A stretch of DNA of 64,000 nt from Linepithema humile (Eukaryota > Arthropoda > Insecta > Hymenoptera > Formicidae). Both the position numbers and the translations under genes were made by a program. The DNA lies in contig NC_090129.1 in assembly GCF_040581485.1 (NCBI RefSeq), positions 12,039,501 to 12,103,500 of the forward strand. Direction: 5' to 3'. Shown here one piece after another: positions 1 to 9,329 of the stretch (the first letter of the stretch is position 1; each line of letters begins with the position of its first letter). The notes under the pieces are model-generated. The model made no database searches. It had not been told where the DNA came from and was given only the letters and a program-made list of their open reading frames with translations.

Positions 1-381
1 GAGTTAATTTTCGGACACCCAGCTCGTGCCCCGTCCAGCCATCAATACGATGAAGACTCTGAAACTTACCAGTCGTACTTACTAAATTTATTCAATAAGG
101 TTCACGAATTACAAACCACCGCCAGAGATAACCTCATTAATGCTAAGGAAAAGTCTAAAACTTACTACGATAAAAGAACTCACGCGGTAGAATTTCTCAA
201 AGACGATAATGTATTTTTACTAAACTCGCAAAAATTAGACAAATTAAGTAGGGAATACTCAGGACCCTATAGGATTACCGAAGTTCTCGACAAGGGGAAC
301 GTTAGAATTAAGATAAGAAACAAAACACGCGTAGTACATAGTAATAGGCTAAGAAAAGCAAACTATAGCGAACCAGGATGA
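1..381 (+). CDS. LTR retroelement pol, integrase C-terminal end (partial)
   Basis: The frame is open from base 1 to a TGA at 379-381 and gives about 126 residues. It reads as the C-terminal tail of a Gypsy-type integrase: an F-G-H-P-A-R segment typical of the end of the catalytic core, a Lys/Tyr-rich helix (KTYYDKR), then a small beta-barrel-like region with G-P-Y-R-I and a final V-V-H-S-N-R-L-R-K motif that is common at the end of arthropod Gypsy/errantivirus pol. The catalytic DDE residues lie to the left of the window. It is followed 42 bp later by an envelope-like reading frame, the order expected of an env-carrying LTR element. No lesion is visible in this part. Confidence 0.8.
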   Translation, partial: ELIFGHPARAPSSHQYDEDSETYQSYLLNLFNKVHELQTTARDNLINAKEKSKTYYDKRTHAVEFLKDDNVFLLNSQKLDKLSREYSGPYRITEVLDKGNVRIKIRNKTRVVHSNRLRKANYSEPG

Positions 382-423
382 AACCTTGACGTTCCTTTTA
401 TTCTTTTTATTTTTACGTTACAG

Positions 424-642
424 ATGAAATTAGTAATATTCCTTGGTATCCTCCTGATCCGCTTCAGCGTTGCACTAGTGGGATACGATTGCGACAACCC
501 CCACGATAACGGAACACTCATCTCCCTAGATGATTCCGCTCAGTGTCTATTCGATGAAGAAGATCTTCGTCCCCATGAGACCATTATAGAGATATCGTTA
601 AAACCTCGTTTTAGTCTCATAGACATCTTAAGTGTAGAGTAG
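424..642 (+). pseudogene. envelope-like glycoprotein, N-terminal fragment
   Basis: A 72-residue frame begins at ATG 424. A hydrophobic N-terminal segment (about residues 1-18) looks like a signal peptide. A short Cys-containing ectodomain start follows (GYDCDNP, then ISLDD and a second Cys). The frame stops at 640-642, but a different frame is open across this point and runs into the next feature, so this is probably the front of one env gene broken by a frameshift. The N-terminal pattern recalls insect glycoproteins of the chuvirus/mononegavirus-like class that some LTR elements carry; that family assignment is from memory. I describe the break only. Confidence 0.6.
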
Positions 643-686
643 AAATAGATAACAGCGTTAGTCTTAAAACCCTAGATACTAAGAAA

Positions 687-2123
687 ATGCAAAAAAATAA
701 TAAAATAAACGAAAGATACTATCTACCTATAAGCATGCAAGCCTGTGCGCACTTACATGCCACCAAATGCTTACGATTGGGGAACCTATCCTTAACCGAC
801 CTCGAAATAGATTTTGTTAATAGCCGTTCTATTCTTTTATATAAAACTACTAATCCCGTTAAAGAAATCTATACTTTCATTCATATAATTTATAAGCGTT
901 ATAACATTAAAACAGACCTCTTAGGTAATCGATTAATTTTGCCCGTTGGCACTGTATGCGTTTACACCGACCTTGAGTGTACGGACGAAGAAGGTTATAG
1001 TAATTTTTGGTCGCCTTATTTCCTAACAGGTTGCTCACCGATGCAACAAACAATAATCTATAGGGGCCTCGCGCAACGAATCTCTCAAAAAGGGTATCCC
1101 TCCGCGTACGGATTACCCATTAACAAAATAACCCTCTTCATCCGCGCCCTCCACGATGCCTGCGATGTGTTTGTACATCAGACAGAGCATCCTTTATTAG
1201 TTATAAGAGAACACGATAAGATGTATTTGCGAAACCACACTGGAATAGATAAATTAAGAATAATTAGAGATATTCATTTATTTAACGATAATAAAGATAT
1301 AAAAACTGTGTATACGGAATATTGCACCGACAAATGCAATGAGAAAAGGAAGGAACTGAAATATTCAATCACACTGGCACACAAGGACCCGTCTTTATTC
1401 GCCTTTTCGATCATGGGAACTCCAGGCTACTCCGCCAGAATTAGAGGAGAAGCAGCGCAACTTATCAAATGCACCCTGGTACCCACCTTGTTACGAGAAA
1501 CCGGAAGTTGTTATATGGAACTGCCAGTTATGGTACACGGCCGACCCATGTATTTGGAGCCAAGGACTCGGCTCATAACGACCAAGGGCACCGAAATCTC
1601 TTGTGACCCTCTTGTTACCGCTATCTACAAAATTAAAAGTCAATGGTACACCTTTTCACCACGCATGAAAAAACTAGATGTATCACCCGAATCAACGTCA
1701 TCAGGAAGCAGTTCCTGGGGGACTCCTAGAAGGAACACCGGAAATACCCAAGTATCTTCCTACTTCAGGACTATTTGGATCATCGTATTACTCACCATCG
1801 CTGCAACCATTCTGTACTTGGTATATAGAGGAACAACGTTACTTACCTGCTCTGCTGTTGGACAGATCGTCGACAGTCAGACCGAAAGGATCGTGGTGAA
1901 AAACTCCGCGCCGAATGCTGATCACCAAGAGACCGGGAAGCAAAGGAGCAAGGAAATAAAAGAAAAGATTTTTGAGCTTCAGACCGCTTACAAACATTTG
2001 GAAAGGAGGATGGATGAATACATCCCTACCGCACGTCCAGGGCTCAACCAGCTCGCCGTCGCATCCAATCAGAGATGCTCTCATCTTAAGGAGGGGGGTG
2101 TTACGTATGGCGACTCCACCTAA
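687..2123 (+). pseudogene. envelope-like glycoprotein, main part with transmembrane segment
   Basis: This 478-residue frame is rich in Cys in its first 300 residues (ectodomain). A conserved-looking C-Y-M-E-L-P-V block and a P-R-T-R block precede a Ser/Thr-rich stalk. One strong membrane segment of about 20 hydrophobic residues lies near residues 362-383, followed by a roughly 95-residue tail with a possible coiled coil. The layout is that of a class I or III type viral-like Env. The frame overlaps the start of the 3' LTR (stop at 2121-2123, LTR start at 2099), as in many errantivirus-like elements. It lacks its own signal peptide, which is in the preceding frame, so the gene is split and probably not functional. 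An authentic start at 687 is doubtful. Confidence 0.65.
2088..2098 (+). other. polypurine tract of env-carrying LTR element
   Basis: An uninterrupted purine run (AAGGAGGGGGG) sits immediately before TGTTACG. It has the position and composition of the plus-strand primer at the internal/3' LTR border. Confidence 0.6.
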
Positions 2124-2249
2124 GGTCACCATACTCTACTCTCTACATTTCTTCCATCCCGTATACACGGTAAAATTTAAAACTTTAATATTTATAACAA
2201 TCTTAAACAATAATCCACTTAAAACTAGTATATAACGATATAATTAATA

Positions 2250-2633
2250 AATAAGTATCTCTATTATAAAATGATCATAAAGTTATATTAAATACGTTAC
2301 AATTAACAAATAAGTATCTCTATTACAAAGTAATCATAAAATTATACTAAATACGTTACAATGTTCAATAATTTATACAAAAAGATTAACAAATGTTATT
2401 AACTAATAAGCCATAATCATAAAACAACTAATTGTTATACCTAAATTATAAAATCAAGCGATAGAAAGTGAAACTCGAAATAATCATAAAGTTATACTAA
2501 ATACGTTACAATGTTTAATAATTTATACAAAAAGATTAACAAATGTTATTAACTAATAAGCCATAATTATAAAACAACGAAATGTTATACCTAAATTATA
2601 AAATAAAGCGATAGAAAGCGAAACTCGAAATAA
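2250..2633. repeat. AT-rich tandem repeat, ~152-bp unit
   Basis: Two nearly identical units of about 152 bp (starting near 2326 and 2478) share ATACGTTACAATGTT and AACTAATAAGCCATAAT blocks. Shorter partial copies precede them at 2250-2325. They lie in the U3-like part of the LTR. Confidence 0.75.
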
Positions 2634-2867
2634 CATGTAGTACGTAATCACTGTAACACTAGTCTATGGTCGATCACTAGTGACAACGGAAAGTAACTAG
2701 GACAGAATACTTTTAGCCACACCTGTAACCTAACCTAAATTTTCACATCAGACTGTACGAATGTAAATACAGGTGCGACTCAATGATCTCATCCGAAAGG
2801 AATGTACAGATCACGCGATCGATCATACGATGTCTTATGCGCAGGTCAAGAGAGTAGGGATAGTCCC

Positions 2868-2875
2868 TATATAAG
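2868..2875 (+). promoter_or_regulatory. TATA box in LTR-like promoter
   Basis: TATATAAG lies in a locally GC-rich context, with an AGAGCACACTC stretch about 25 bp downstream that could hold the start site. A polyadenylation-like AATAAA follows about 170 bp later. Confidence 0.45.
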
Positions 2876-3120
2876 CGGCCGTCCTCGTCAAGAGCACACT
2901 CTTAACTCTTCAGAAAGTACGCTCAACTGTTGTCACTTCGCTAGTCCGGGACCTAACCTAGAAATTATTCACCACGTGCGAGTCGGCCTTCCGCCTTTCA
3001 ATTGTTAATCTAGCGTTAAATTATTGTATAAGTAGTTAAATAAAAGTGTGAGTCTCAGTTATTATAGATAAAATAGTGTCTCAGTGTTAAATAACTTTAA
3101 TTAACAACCACGAGCCAACA

Positions 3121-4104
3121 CCATTCCAATAGGACAATAATCAACCTACTACATTCAACAAGAGATTGTTAATAACAAAATAAGGTCCTTGTATCAGTAA
3201 ACCCATTTACTGCACCAAAGGTAAGTGAATAAATTATTAACATGCTAATAAACTACCATTTCACTAACGCTTCTTAATTGCTTTTAATAATAAACTTTAT
3301 ACGTGCTTAACTAACTGCTTTTCAACATTTATAATTATAAACAAATAGTGCAAAGTGATTTAAACATTAAACAGTGAGCTTATTGTTACTAACATCGATT
3401 TATAAACTATTATGAACACATCTAATTGTGAATACATTTATATTAATGGAGTACTTCTATAAATTATAATTAAACAATTACGTAAAAGCGCTGCCATTTA
3501 CGCGCAATTCTAAGGTATAGCTACACAATTATTTAAGGCATAACTAGTCAAATTATCCTAATTACTAAATCATTATATTTTATAAATAATAAAGATTAAT
3601 ATTAATTAATAATTAAGTTGATAAAGTGTAGTAGATAGAGCTTTTCCTTCCCCACCTTGAGCGCTTCCCACAGAGCGTTCTAAAACTCACATCCTTGAGC
3701 GCTTCCCATAGAGCGTTCTAAAACTCATCTCCTTGAGCGCTTCTCATAGAGCGTTCTAAAAACCTCAATCCTTAGCGCCTCCCATAGGGCGTTCTCATAT
3801 TAATCTTGCTCGACATCTCTCTCTTACCAGTTATACATACACATTATCTATTTATTATTAATTAAAACCAGTTTTACTATATAACATTAATTTATCCACT
3901 TTATTGTATCTTTGACTATACACGCCAGAATTCAATTAACTAATAAACCTTATCGACAATCTTATTTCATCATTCTTTATTTAATTAATACAATCACTTA
4001 ATGAAATTATATAATTATTAACATTTATAATCGCTTTTACACTCAAGTTACAATATATTATCTATTACTAATATTCTGCATCTATTTTGCCACATTCTAT
4101 GGAA
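3121..4104. other. AT-rich intergenic DNA with a 38-bp tandem array
   Basis: No coding potential is visible. At 3655-3800 there are four degenerate copies of a unit of about 38 bp with the core GAGCGCTTCCCATAGAGCG; the last copy is the most diverged. The rest is A/C-biased AT-rich sequence. Confidence 0.6.
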
Positions 4105-4783
4105 TAATAATTTTATTAAACAAATTACAATATTATTTAAACAATTAAATAACTATCTTATATAGAAGATTGATAGAAAGCTCTTTCGCCGTCTCTCAAC
4201 CTCGTCATTACGTCAGCCGGATCTGTAACAAACAAAATTATCATAAATCATATGTTTAACAAATAATTTTATATTAACTAACTACACTATCTCTTCCTTA
4301 AACGTTCAGCAATCTTTCTATCAAGCCTAAATATCAAATCTATTATTCATAACAAAGATATTGCCTAATAACTAATTTCTCTAGGAAATCACTAGATTTT
4401 CTCTAGATACTTATTAATAAAAATCAAGGAAACTAATAATCAAACTAGAGTTACCTGTTAATAATCTTCACAGTGGTTCCCTAAACAATTAATAAACCTA
4501 TTAATAACATAAAATAAAACAATATTAATTAACATTATTACACTATAACCTTATACTTACCGCCTAACGGGTCGATCGACTTTCCTCGATGAATTGGACC
4601 TGAAACAAATATAATAAATGGTTAGTGATTATTCATAAACAATATACTTACCTTCAACTTTATCGGGACAACACCTGAAACAAAAACAATAAAGATTAAT
4701 ATATAAATTATAACAATTAAGTCGGTACTTACCTCGTCCGCGTTTTCCCTCGATGATTCCAGTTGGATGTCTGCCGGCTGCAT
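4105..4783 (-). other. chain of minus-strand micro-exons (putative spliced transcript)
   Basis: Three short GC-richer blocks are each exactly bounded on the minus strand by a TTTCAG acceptor and a GTAAGT-like donor: 4733-4783 (51 nt), 4652-4674 (23 nt) and 4561-4599 (39 nt). A fourth block starts at 4222 after TTGTTACAG and runs toward an AATAAA-like signal near 4110, so it could be a terminal exon. Joined in order, two of the three frames stay open across the short junctions, one ending in the third block and one in the fourth, so coding potential is possible but not decided. The product is not recognised. A non-coding transcript or part of a longer host gene is equally possible. Confidence 0.4.
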
Positions 4784-4899
4784 CTGAAACAAATAAAAGA
4801 AATAAGTATTAACAAATTAACTAATACCAATAACAAATGAAATTAGATTCGATTTAATTAACGTAGATATTTTTTATTGATTATAATGGATACCTTTAG

Positions 4900-5379
4900 A
4901 TGTCGCGTTCCCGACGATCGGGTAAGGCTATCCAATTGAAAAGACTGAGATATGGCCTCTTCTCCGAACCTGATTTTTCTCAGAGATCTATCTTGGAATT
5001 TCTCATTCCAAATGAAAAAGAAGATATAATTTTCTACGAGGATTTTGACTGTCAGCTCAGTCCTCCCAGTATATCTGAGATAGAACAATTTACGTCCGAA
5101 TTGGGACAGGAACAATTGCTTAGAGCTCTTAATAGGGATAATTCCCTAGGGAATATAACGATTGGGACCGAACCCGCTATTCCTAAACAAGGATCACTCC
5201 TTAAAGCGATAAAACCCCCACCAATTGCCTTAGAGTACGATTCAGACGCCTCTTCTCAAGCATCTACAGTTATATTAGAGCGCAAAATCATAAGGGTACT
5301 TCCTCGAATCATTTCCAATGAGGTTGTGTTTTTCCGCTTTAAATTAGTTCCTCAACCCTTGGTGATTACAATAGATTAA
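4900..5379 (+). CDS. orphan 159-residue reading frame
   Basis: The open frame begins MSRSRRSGKAIQLKRLRYG and ends at TAA 5377-5379. The N-terminus is strongly basic (Arg/Lys/Ser). An acidic stretch follows (NEKEDIIFYEDFD), then a Ser/Asp-rich linker and a C-terminal hydrophobic part. There is no membrane segment, zinc knuckle or enzyme motif. I do not recognise it. It lies divergently next to the minus-strand micro-exons, and a possible minus-strand donor overlaps its start, so the frame could also be fortuitous or a retroelement gag remnant. Codon use is AT-rich, like the surroundings. Confidence 0.35.
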   Translation: MSRSRRSGKAIQLKRLRYGLFSEPDFSQRSILEFLIPNEKEDIIFYEDFDCQLSPPSISEIEQFTSELGQEQLLRALNRDNSLGNITIGTEPAIPKQGSLLKAIKPPPIALEYDSDASSQASTVILERKIIRVLPRIISNEVVFFRFKLVPQPLVITID

Positions 5380-5849
5380 GTTATGAATAAGCGAATCTAT
5401 ATTAATTTGTGATATTCCAACCAAAGTATTTCTAGTTATATTTTTCTTTTCTATATTTTCGTTTAACATTGCGTTTAATCTCTAATTATGTTACTTTATT
5501 AAAGCGATCTAGTTCTTTTTCTTACGTTCTGAATAATTATAGTATTTGTTTATGGATCTCACGAGATAATTAAGTATATATGTTACTTTCCTTTATTTTT
5601 CTATCTATAAGATCATTGCGTTTATTTTATATACATATAACTGTTCTTCTTAAGTATGTAACGGTGCGACTTCCCGTATGGGAGCGGTTAGCGCGGTTAA
5701 GCTCGCCGGTGCCAGGATTCGGAATGCGGAACGGGTGAGACTCCAAATAAGTAGGCGCGGTTAAGTCGTAAACTATGATATATTTTAGCTTTCTTATGTA
5801 CAATATATACAGGGTGTTCTGCCGTCGGACTTGGTTCGGCCAAGCTAGG
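5380..5849. other. AT-rich spacer with mariner-like terminal motif
   Basis: There is no gene. At about 5808-5820 the sequence TATACAGGGTGTTC matches the TA-CAGGGTG start seen again at 40908, a motif I associate with ends of TA-inserting (mariner-type) elements. No partner end is visible. Confidence 0.35.
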
Positions 5850-6200
5850 CGAAAGAATAGCGGTAAACGCAAGATACCCAGAATAGGGGTAAGCGCAAAG
5901 TAACGAATACAAAGAATAGCGGTAAACGCAAGATACCGTAACGAAAATAAGGAATAGCGGTAAGCGTAAGATGCAAAGTAACGAATACAAAGAATAGTGG
6001 TAACCGCAAGATACCGTAACGAAAGTAAGAAATAGCGGTAGGCGCAAGATGCAACGTAACGAATACAAAGAATAGTGGTAACCGCAAGATACCGTAACGA
6101 AAGTAAGGAATAGCGGTAGGCGCAAGATGCAAAGCAACGAAGAATAGCGGTAAACGCAAGGTACCGTACAGAATAGCGGTAAGCCGGGTATAGCGGTAAG
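5850..6200. repeat. tandem array of ~41/82-bp units
   Basis: Repeated units start with GAATAGYGGTAA and end in AAGATACCGTAACGAA or AAGATGCAAAGTAACGAAT. Two alternating ~41-bp subunits form an ~82-bp higher-order repeat. The array makes long but meaningless open frames on the minus strand. Confidence 0.8.
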
Positions 6201-6207
6201 CGCACGC

Positions 6208-6437
6208 GGTCGGAGGCCGGGAGCACCCGGCTGAGTCAGGGAGCGCCCTGGCTCGGGTACGGAAATCGGTCGGGAACCGGGAGCACCCGGTAGAGTCAGG
6301 GAGCGCCCTGGCTCGTATACGGAGATCGGTCGGGAACCGGGAGCACCCGGTAGAGTCAGGGAGCGCCCTGGCTCGTATACGGAGATCGGTCGGGAACCGG
6401 GAGCACCCGGTAGAGTCAGGGAGCGCCCTGGCTCGTA
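6208..6437. repeat. 60-bp tandem repeat with GGGAGC motifs, nearly four copies
   Basis: The period is exactly 60 (starts 6208, 6268, 6328, 6388). Each unit has two dyad-like blocks, CCGGGAGCACCCGG and CAGGGAGCGCCCTGG. The first copy is slightly diverged; the last three are almost identical. The same GGGAGCAC core recurs in the Gypsy-1 LTR (7411 onward and 39549 onward). Confidence 0.9.
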
Positions 6438-6625
6438 GAGGATTGGCTTCGAGGTGTCACGCTCGAAGCCGGACGGGACTGTGCCGGTCTCGGCCGAGAC
6501 CGGCCTTTTATACCCGTCACGGTGATCCCCACCCGTGACGGGCTCCCACCTAGCCGCCGTTCGGACCGGGTTCGGTCTCCGAACTGGCGGTCCGTAGGGA
6601 TGACGCCTTAAGGCGTCGTCACAAG
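6438..6625. repeat. cluster of four GC-rich hairpins
   Basis: Four adjacent inverted repeats are visible: GGCTTCGAG with CTCGAAGCC; a perfect 22-bp palindrome beginning GCCGGTCTCGG; CCCGTCACGG with CCGTGACGGG; and GACGCCTTAAGGCGTC. They follow directly on the 60-bp array and are set in AT-rich DNA. Confidence 0.75.
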
Positions 6626-7407
6626 TATAAGAATATTATGTATTAATATATCCTTCTTTTCTTTATTATTACTTATAGATTATTATGTTCCTACTATAAT
6701 TACTATTTCTTTGTAAACGGATAATTCTATTTCCTGTATTCTGACTGATATCTTTTCTTTTTTTTTATATATATATTATTTTATTCTCTATGAATGAAAC
6801 ACTATAATTCTGTTCCCATTTATAGGTTATTATACCTTACCTACTAGCGGGCATCCCTCAGGGACCTTCCTTACCGACAATCGTCTGTAGAATCAATGCC
6901 TCCTTTAGGCAAATAAGAATCTCTCTTTATCGACAGTCGCCTTCGCGCTGAAATAAAATAATAAATATATATATATATATAAATGATTATTAATAAACGT
7001 TAACAAATTGCCATGCTACCTCCCTTATAATTATTAATTCAGAATAAATATACTTACCTTACTATATATTAGCGGCAGATCAAACAGGGTCCTCCTTTAC
7101 CTACTACCGCCCTGTGCGATCAACGTCCGCACCGGATCAACCAGGGCCCTTTATTCTCTACAAGCGCCCTGCGCGATTAGCGTCCTATTTAGAAAGGGAC
7201 CTCTCATAGCGCCCTTCGCGTTAACCAAGCGTACAGGTTTCCGCTCGGCCCCGCTTGTTGACTCTTAGGGACTATATATTCATATATATATACTCTAATA
7301 ATAATACTATAGTTAATTTCAGGGCAGTCTGACCCCTCTCAAAGTATCTTTATCTCTTAATTTTCTTACACTCTCAGTGATACAATTGCGGAATTAAATA
7401 GGACGTA
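6626..7407. other. AT-rich region with degenerate GC-rich blocks
   Basis: There is no open frame of interest. Two minus-strand blocks have exon-like borders: about 6848-6951 with a TTTCAG acceptor and GTAAGG donor, and a donor AAG|GTAAGTATA near 7057. Blocks at 7070-7210 repeat a motif with AGGGYCCTYYTTTA and GCCCTGYGCGAT. A (TA)n run lies at about 6968-6980. Confidence 0.35.
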
Positions 7408-8020
7408 ACAGGGAGCACTCTGTCCACGCCGGGAGCACTCGGCATCCGTTCACCGTCCCTCTCAAGACAGGGAGCACTCTGTCTCCGTCGGGAGCATTTG
7501 ACGTCCCGTATACACCGCCCGTTCCTCCGTAGAATTAAGTATTCTTTAGTTCGCGCTTCCTAGCTTATATCCTTTAATTCGTATTCTTTCGTTTATATTT
7601 TCTAGTTTATATTCTTTTGTTTGTATTTAATAGTTTATCTTTTCTAGCTTGTATCCTCTAATTTGTATTTTTTCGCTTGAAGTCTCTAGCTTGTATTCTT
7701 CCGCGGCGTATCGTAACCTATTAGTTACTCCCGCTTTTGTGCGCTCTTCTTGCGCTTCTCCGCTTTAGACCGCTCAGCTTGCGCTCTCACTTACGCACCG
7801 CTTATTCCGCGCACACGCTAATTTGATGGCTATCGCTTGCGCCACATAAATTGCTTTGTAAATGTATTACCAACTAATATATCTAAATATAGTTATTTTG
7901 TTACCCTAACTGGTCTACTTAATTGAAGTCTCCCTATCTGACCGCTTATCCCGGATCCTGGCACCGGCGAGCTATTCCGCGCTTAGTAATAAGATCGCGA
8001 GATAAATTCGAACCGTTACA
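7408..8020 (+). repeat. Gypsy-1 5' LTR, 5'-truncated
   Basis: This matches 39549-40220 over its whole length except for one extra repeat of about 63 bp in the right copy. It has lost the U3/promoter part that survives at 12806-12930. It starts inside the run of GGGAGCACTCTG motifs and ends GTTACA just before the primer site. The left border joins unrelated AT-rich DNA, so the truncation is an old deletion or recombination. Confidence 0.85.
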
Positions 8021-8038
8021 TAGCACCCGAACAGGGAC
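8021..8038 (+). other. primer binding site, tRNA-Lys type
   Basis: The 18 nt immediately after the LTR (TAGCACCCGAACAGGGAC) are complementary to the 3' end of a tRNA-Lys except for two G-to-A changes. Its exact adjacency to the LTR end supports both border calls. Confidence 0.7.
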
Positions 8039-8070
8039 CGTAATCCCGAGACTCCAATCTACGTAGCCCA

Positions 8071-8990
8071 ATGCCCGCGTGGATATACCAGTTAACAAAA
8101 GAGCAAGCGATACAGACCTTAACGCAGCTTAACATAGACGCGAGCGGAAAATTAGACGATCTGCGCAAACGACTCGCGCAGTTCGCAAAAACCCACCCCG
8201 AAACAACATTTGCGATGCCAGACGTACCAGGGCCGTCAACGGAGAACGCCGGACCGGCCAAGGCGAGGGCCGAAGGAAAACCAGCCCTCAGCCTTCTTGA
8301 ACGGACCAAACTGTTAAACCAGATCCGGAAGTAGGGCCAGCATTTCGAGGGGAAGGACCCCCTAGCTTTCATAGAAAGGGTAGAGGAGCTAGGCCAGGAG
8401 TATGGGTACGAAGAAGCCCACTTACTCCTCGGACTACCCGAGCTACTCCGGGGCAATGCCCTTCTATGGCTACGCAATAACCGGACTTCTTGGGCGAACT
8501 GGGCGAAATTCCGCCGGGCCTTTAAGGCCCACTATCTTACGCCGGGGTACCAGCGGCAGTTGAGACGAGAGATCCAGGCCAGGCAGCAAAAACCAGGTGA
8601 AACCTTTGTCACCTACGTTACCGAGCTGCAAACCATGATGCGACGTGCCGGGGGATACTCACCGGAGGACCAACTTGAGATCCTACATAAAAACATGAAC
8701 CCGGACTACCAACTATACGTTCCGCTCAAAGGCGTAACGAGCATAGAAGATCTCGAGGCCAAAGTGGCCAATATAGATAAAATCCAGGCCCGAAGGGGCA
8801 AACGGTAGCCCCAACCGGAACTAGCTAGAAACCGGGTCGCCGCAGCTACATACGACCGGACCCAGTGCTGTTGACGATGTAAACAGCGGGGACACATGCG
8901 CCAAAACTGTAAACGGCCACCGCTGAAATTCTGCTCACAATGCGGAAAGGACGGCGTGCTCACGCGGGAATGCCACCCACCGTCGGGAAA
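8071..8990 (+). pseudogene. Gypsy-1 gag
   Basis: Frame 1 starts MPAWIYQLTKEQAIQTL and has a SAP-like helix near residues 12-35. A Gypsy capsid-like region follows (WLRNNRTSWANWAKF, RREIQARQQKPGETFVTYV, LHKNMNPDYQLYV). Two zinc-knuckle-like motifs near 8864-8975 end it (R-C-K-Q-R-G-H-M-R-Q-N-C, then C-S-Q-C-G-K-D). The same frame carries stops at 8332-8334, 8806-8808 and 8872-8874; the last sits inside the first knuckle where Trp is usual. Gag would package the element RNA. With three stops it is dead. Downstream, protease is in another frame. Confidence 0.75.
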
Positions 8991-9329
8991 CGACACCCGG
9001 GCCGGAACAGTAGCGGTCACCGACCGGCCCGAGTCCAAATAACTTACCGCCCGCGACCACACGTGAGGATCTCTATCGGGGGCCACAGCATTCAGGCCCT
9101 GATAGACTCTGGATCCGAGGTATCACTGATGAGCGCCGAAGTAGTCGCGCAACTGAAGGGATGTAGCACCATCCCATGCCGCCGCCGAATCCATCTGGAT
9201 GACGGCACTCGAGTGGCGATAAGCCAATTAATAGGAACTCGAGTCGTCACCTTCGGGCGCACCGTAAGGCACCAATTTGCCGTGCTACCAGGGCTGAGCA
9301 CCACCGTCCTCATAGGGACAGACCTATGA
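8940..9329 (+). pseudogene. Gypsy-1 aspartic protease
   Basis: The reading frame contains the retroviral-type protease core: ALIDSGSEVSLM, with the catalytic Asp in the D-S-G variant of D-T-G, a flap-like segment, and V-L-I-G-T-D-L at the end. It lies between the gag knuckles and RT, as usual, and is in a different frame from both. The start given is only the first Met of the open stretch; the true protein is part of a gag-pol polyprotein. Confidence 0.7.

Larger units (their letters stand above)
2099..3120 (+). repeat. 3' LTR of the env-carrying element (right end uncertain)
   Basis: The left edge is set by the polypurine tract and a TG start (TGTTAC). Inside are AT-rich tandem repeats, then a TATA box at 2868-2875 followed by GC-richer sequence, and an AATAAA-type signal near 3041. 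That order (U3, promoter, polyadenylation signal) fits an LTR. I could not fix the right border: no matching GTAACA end with a target duplication is clear, and the 5' LTR is outside the window. About 3120 is a guess. Confidence 0.4.

Noticed and set aside
5627..6226. Long open frames on the minus strand (up to 199 codons) with repeated RYLAFTAILC-type peptide
   Set aside because: They are translations of the 41/82-bp tandem array in all three minus frames; unit lengths alone keep them open.
6208..6437. Regular repeats as a possible CRISPR array
   Set aside because: The whole 60-bp unit is repeated with no unique spacers, and the genome is eukaryotic.
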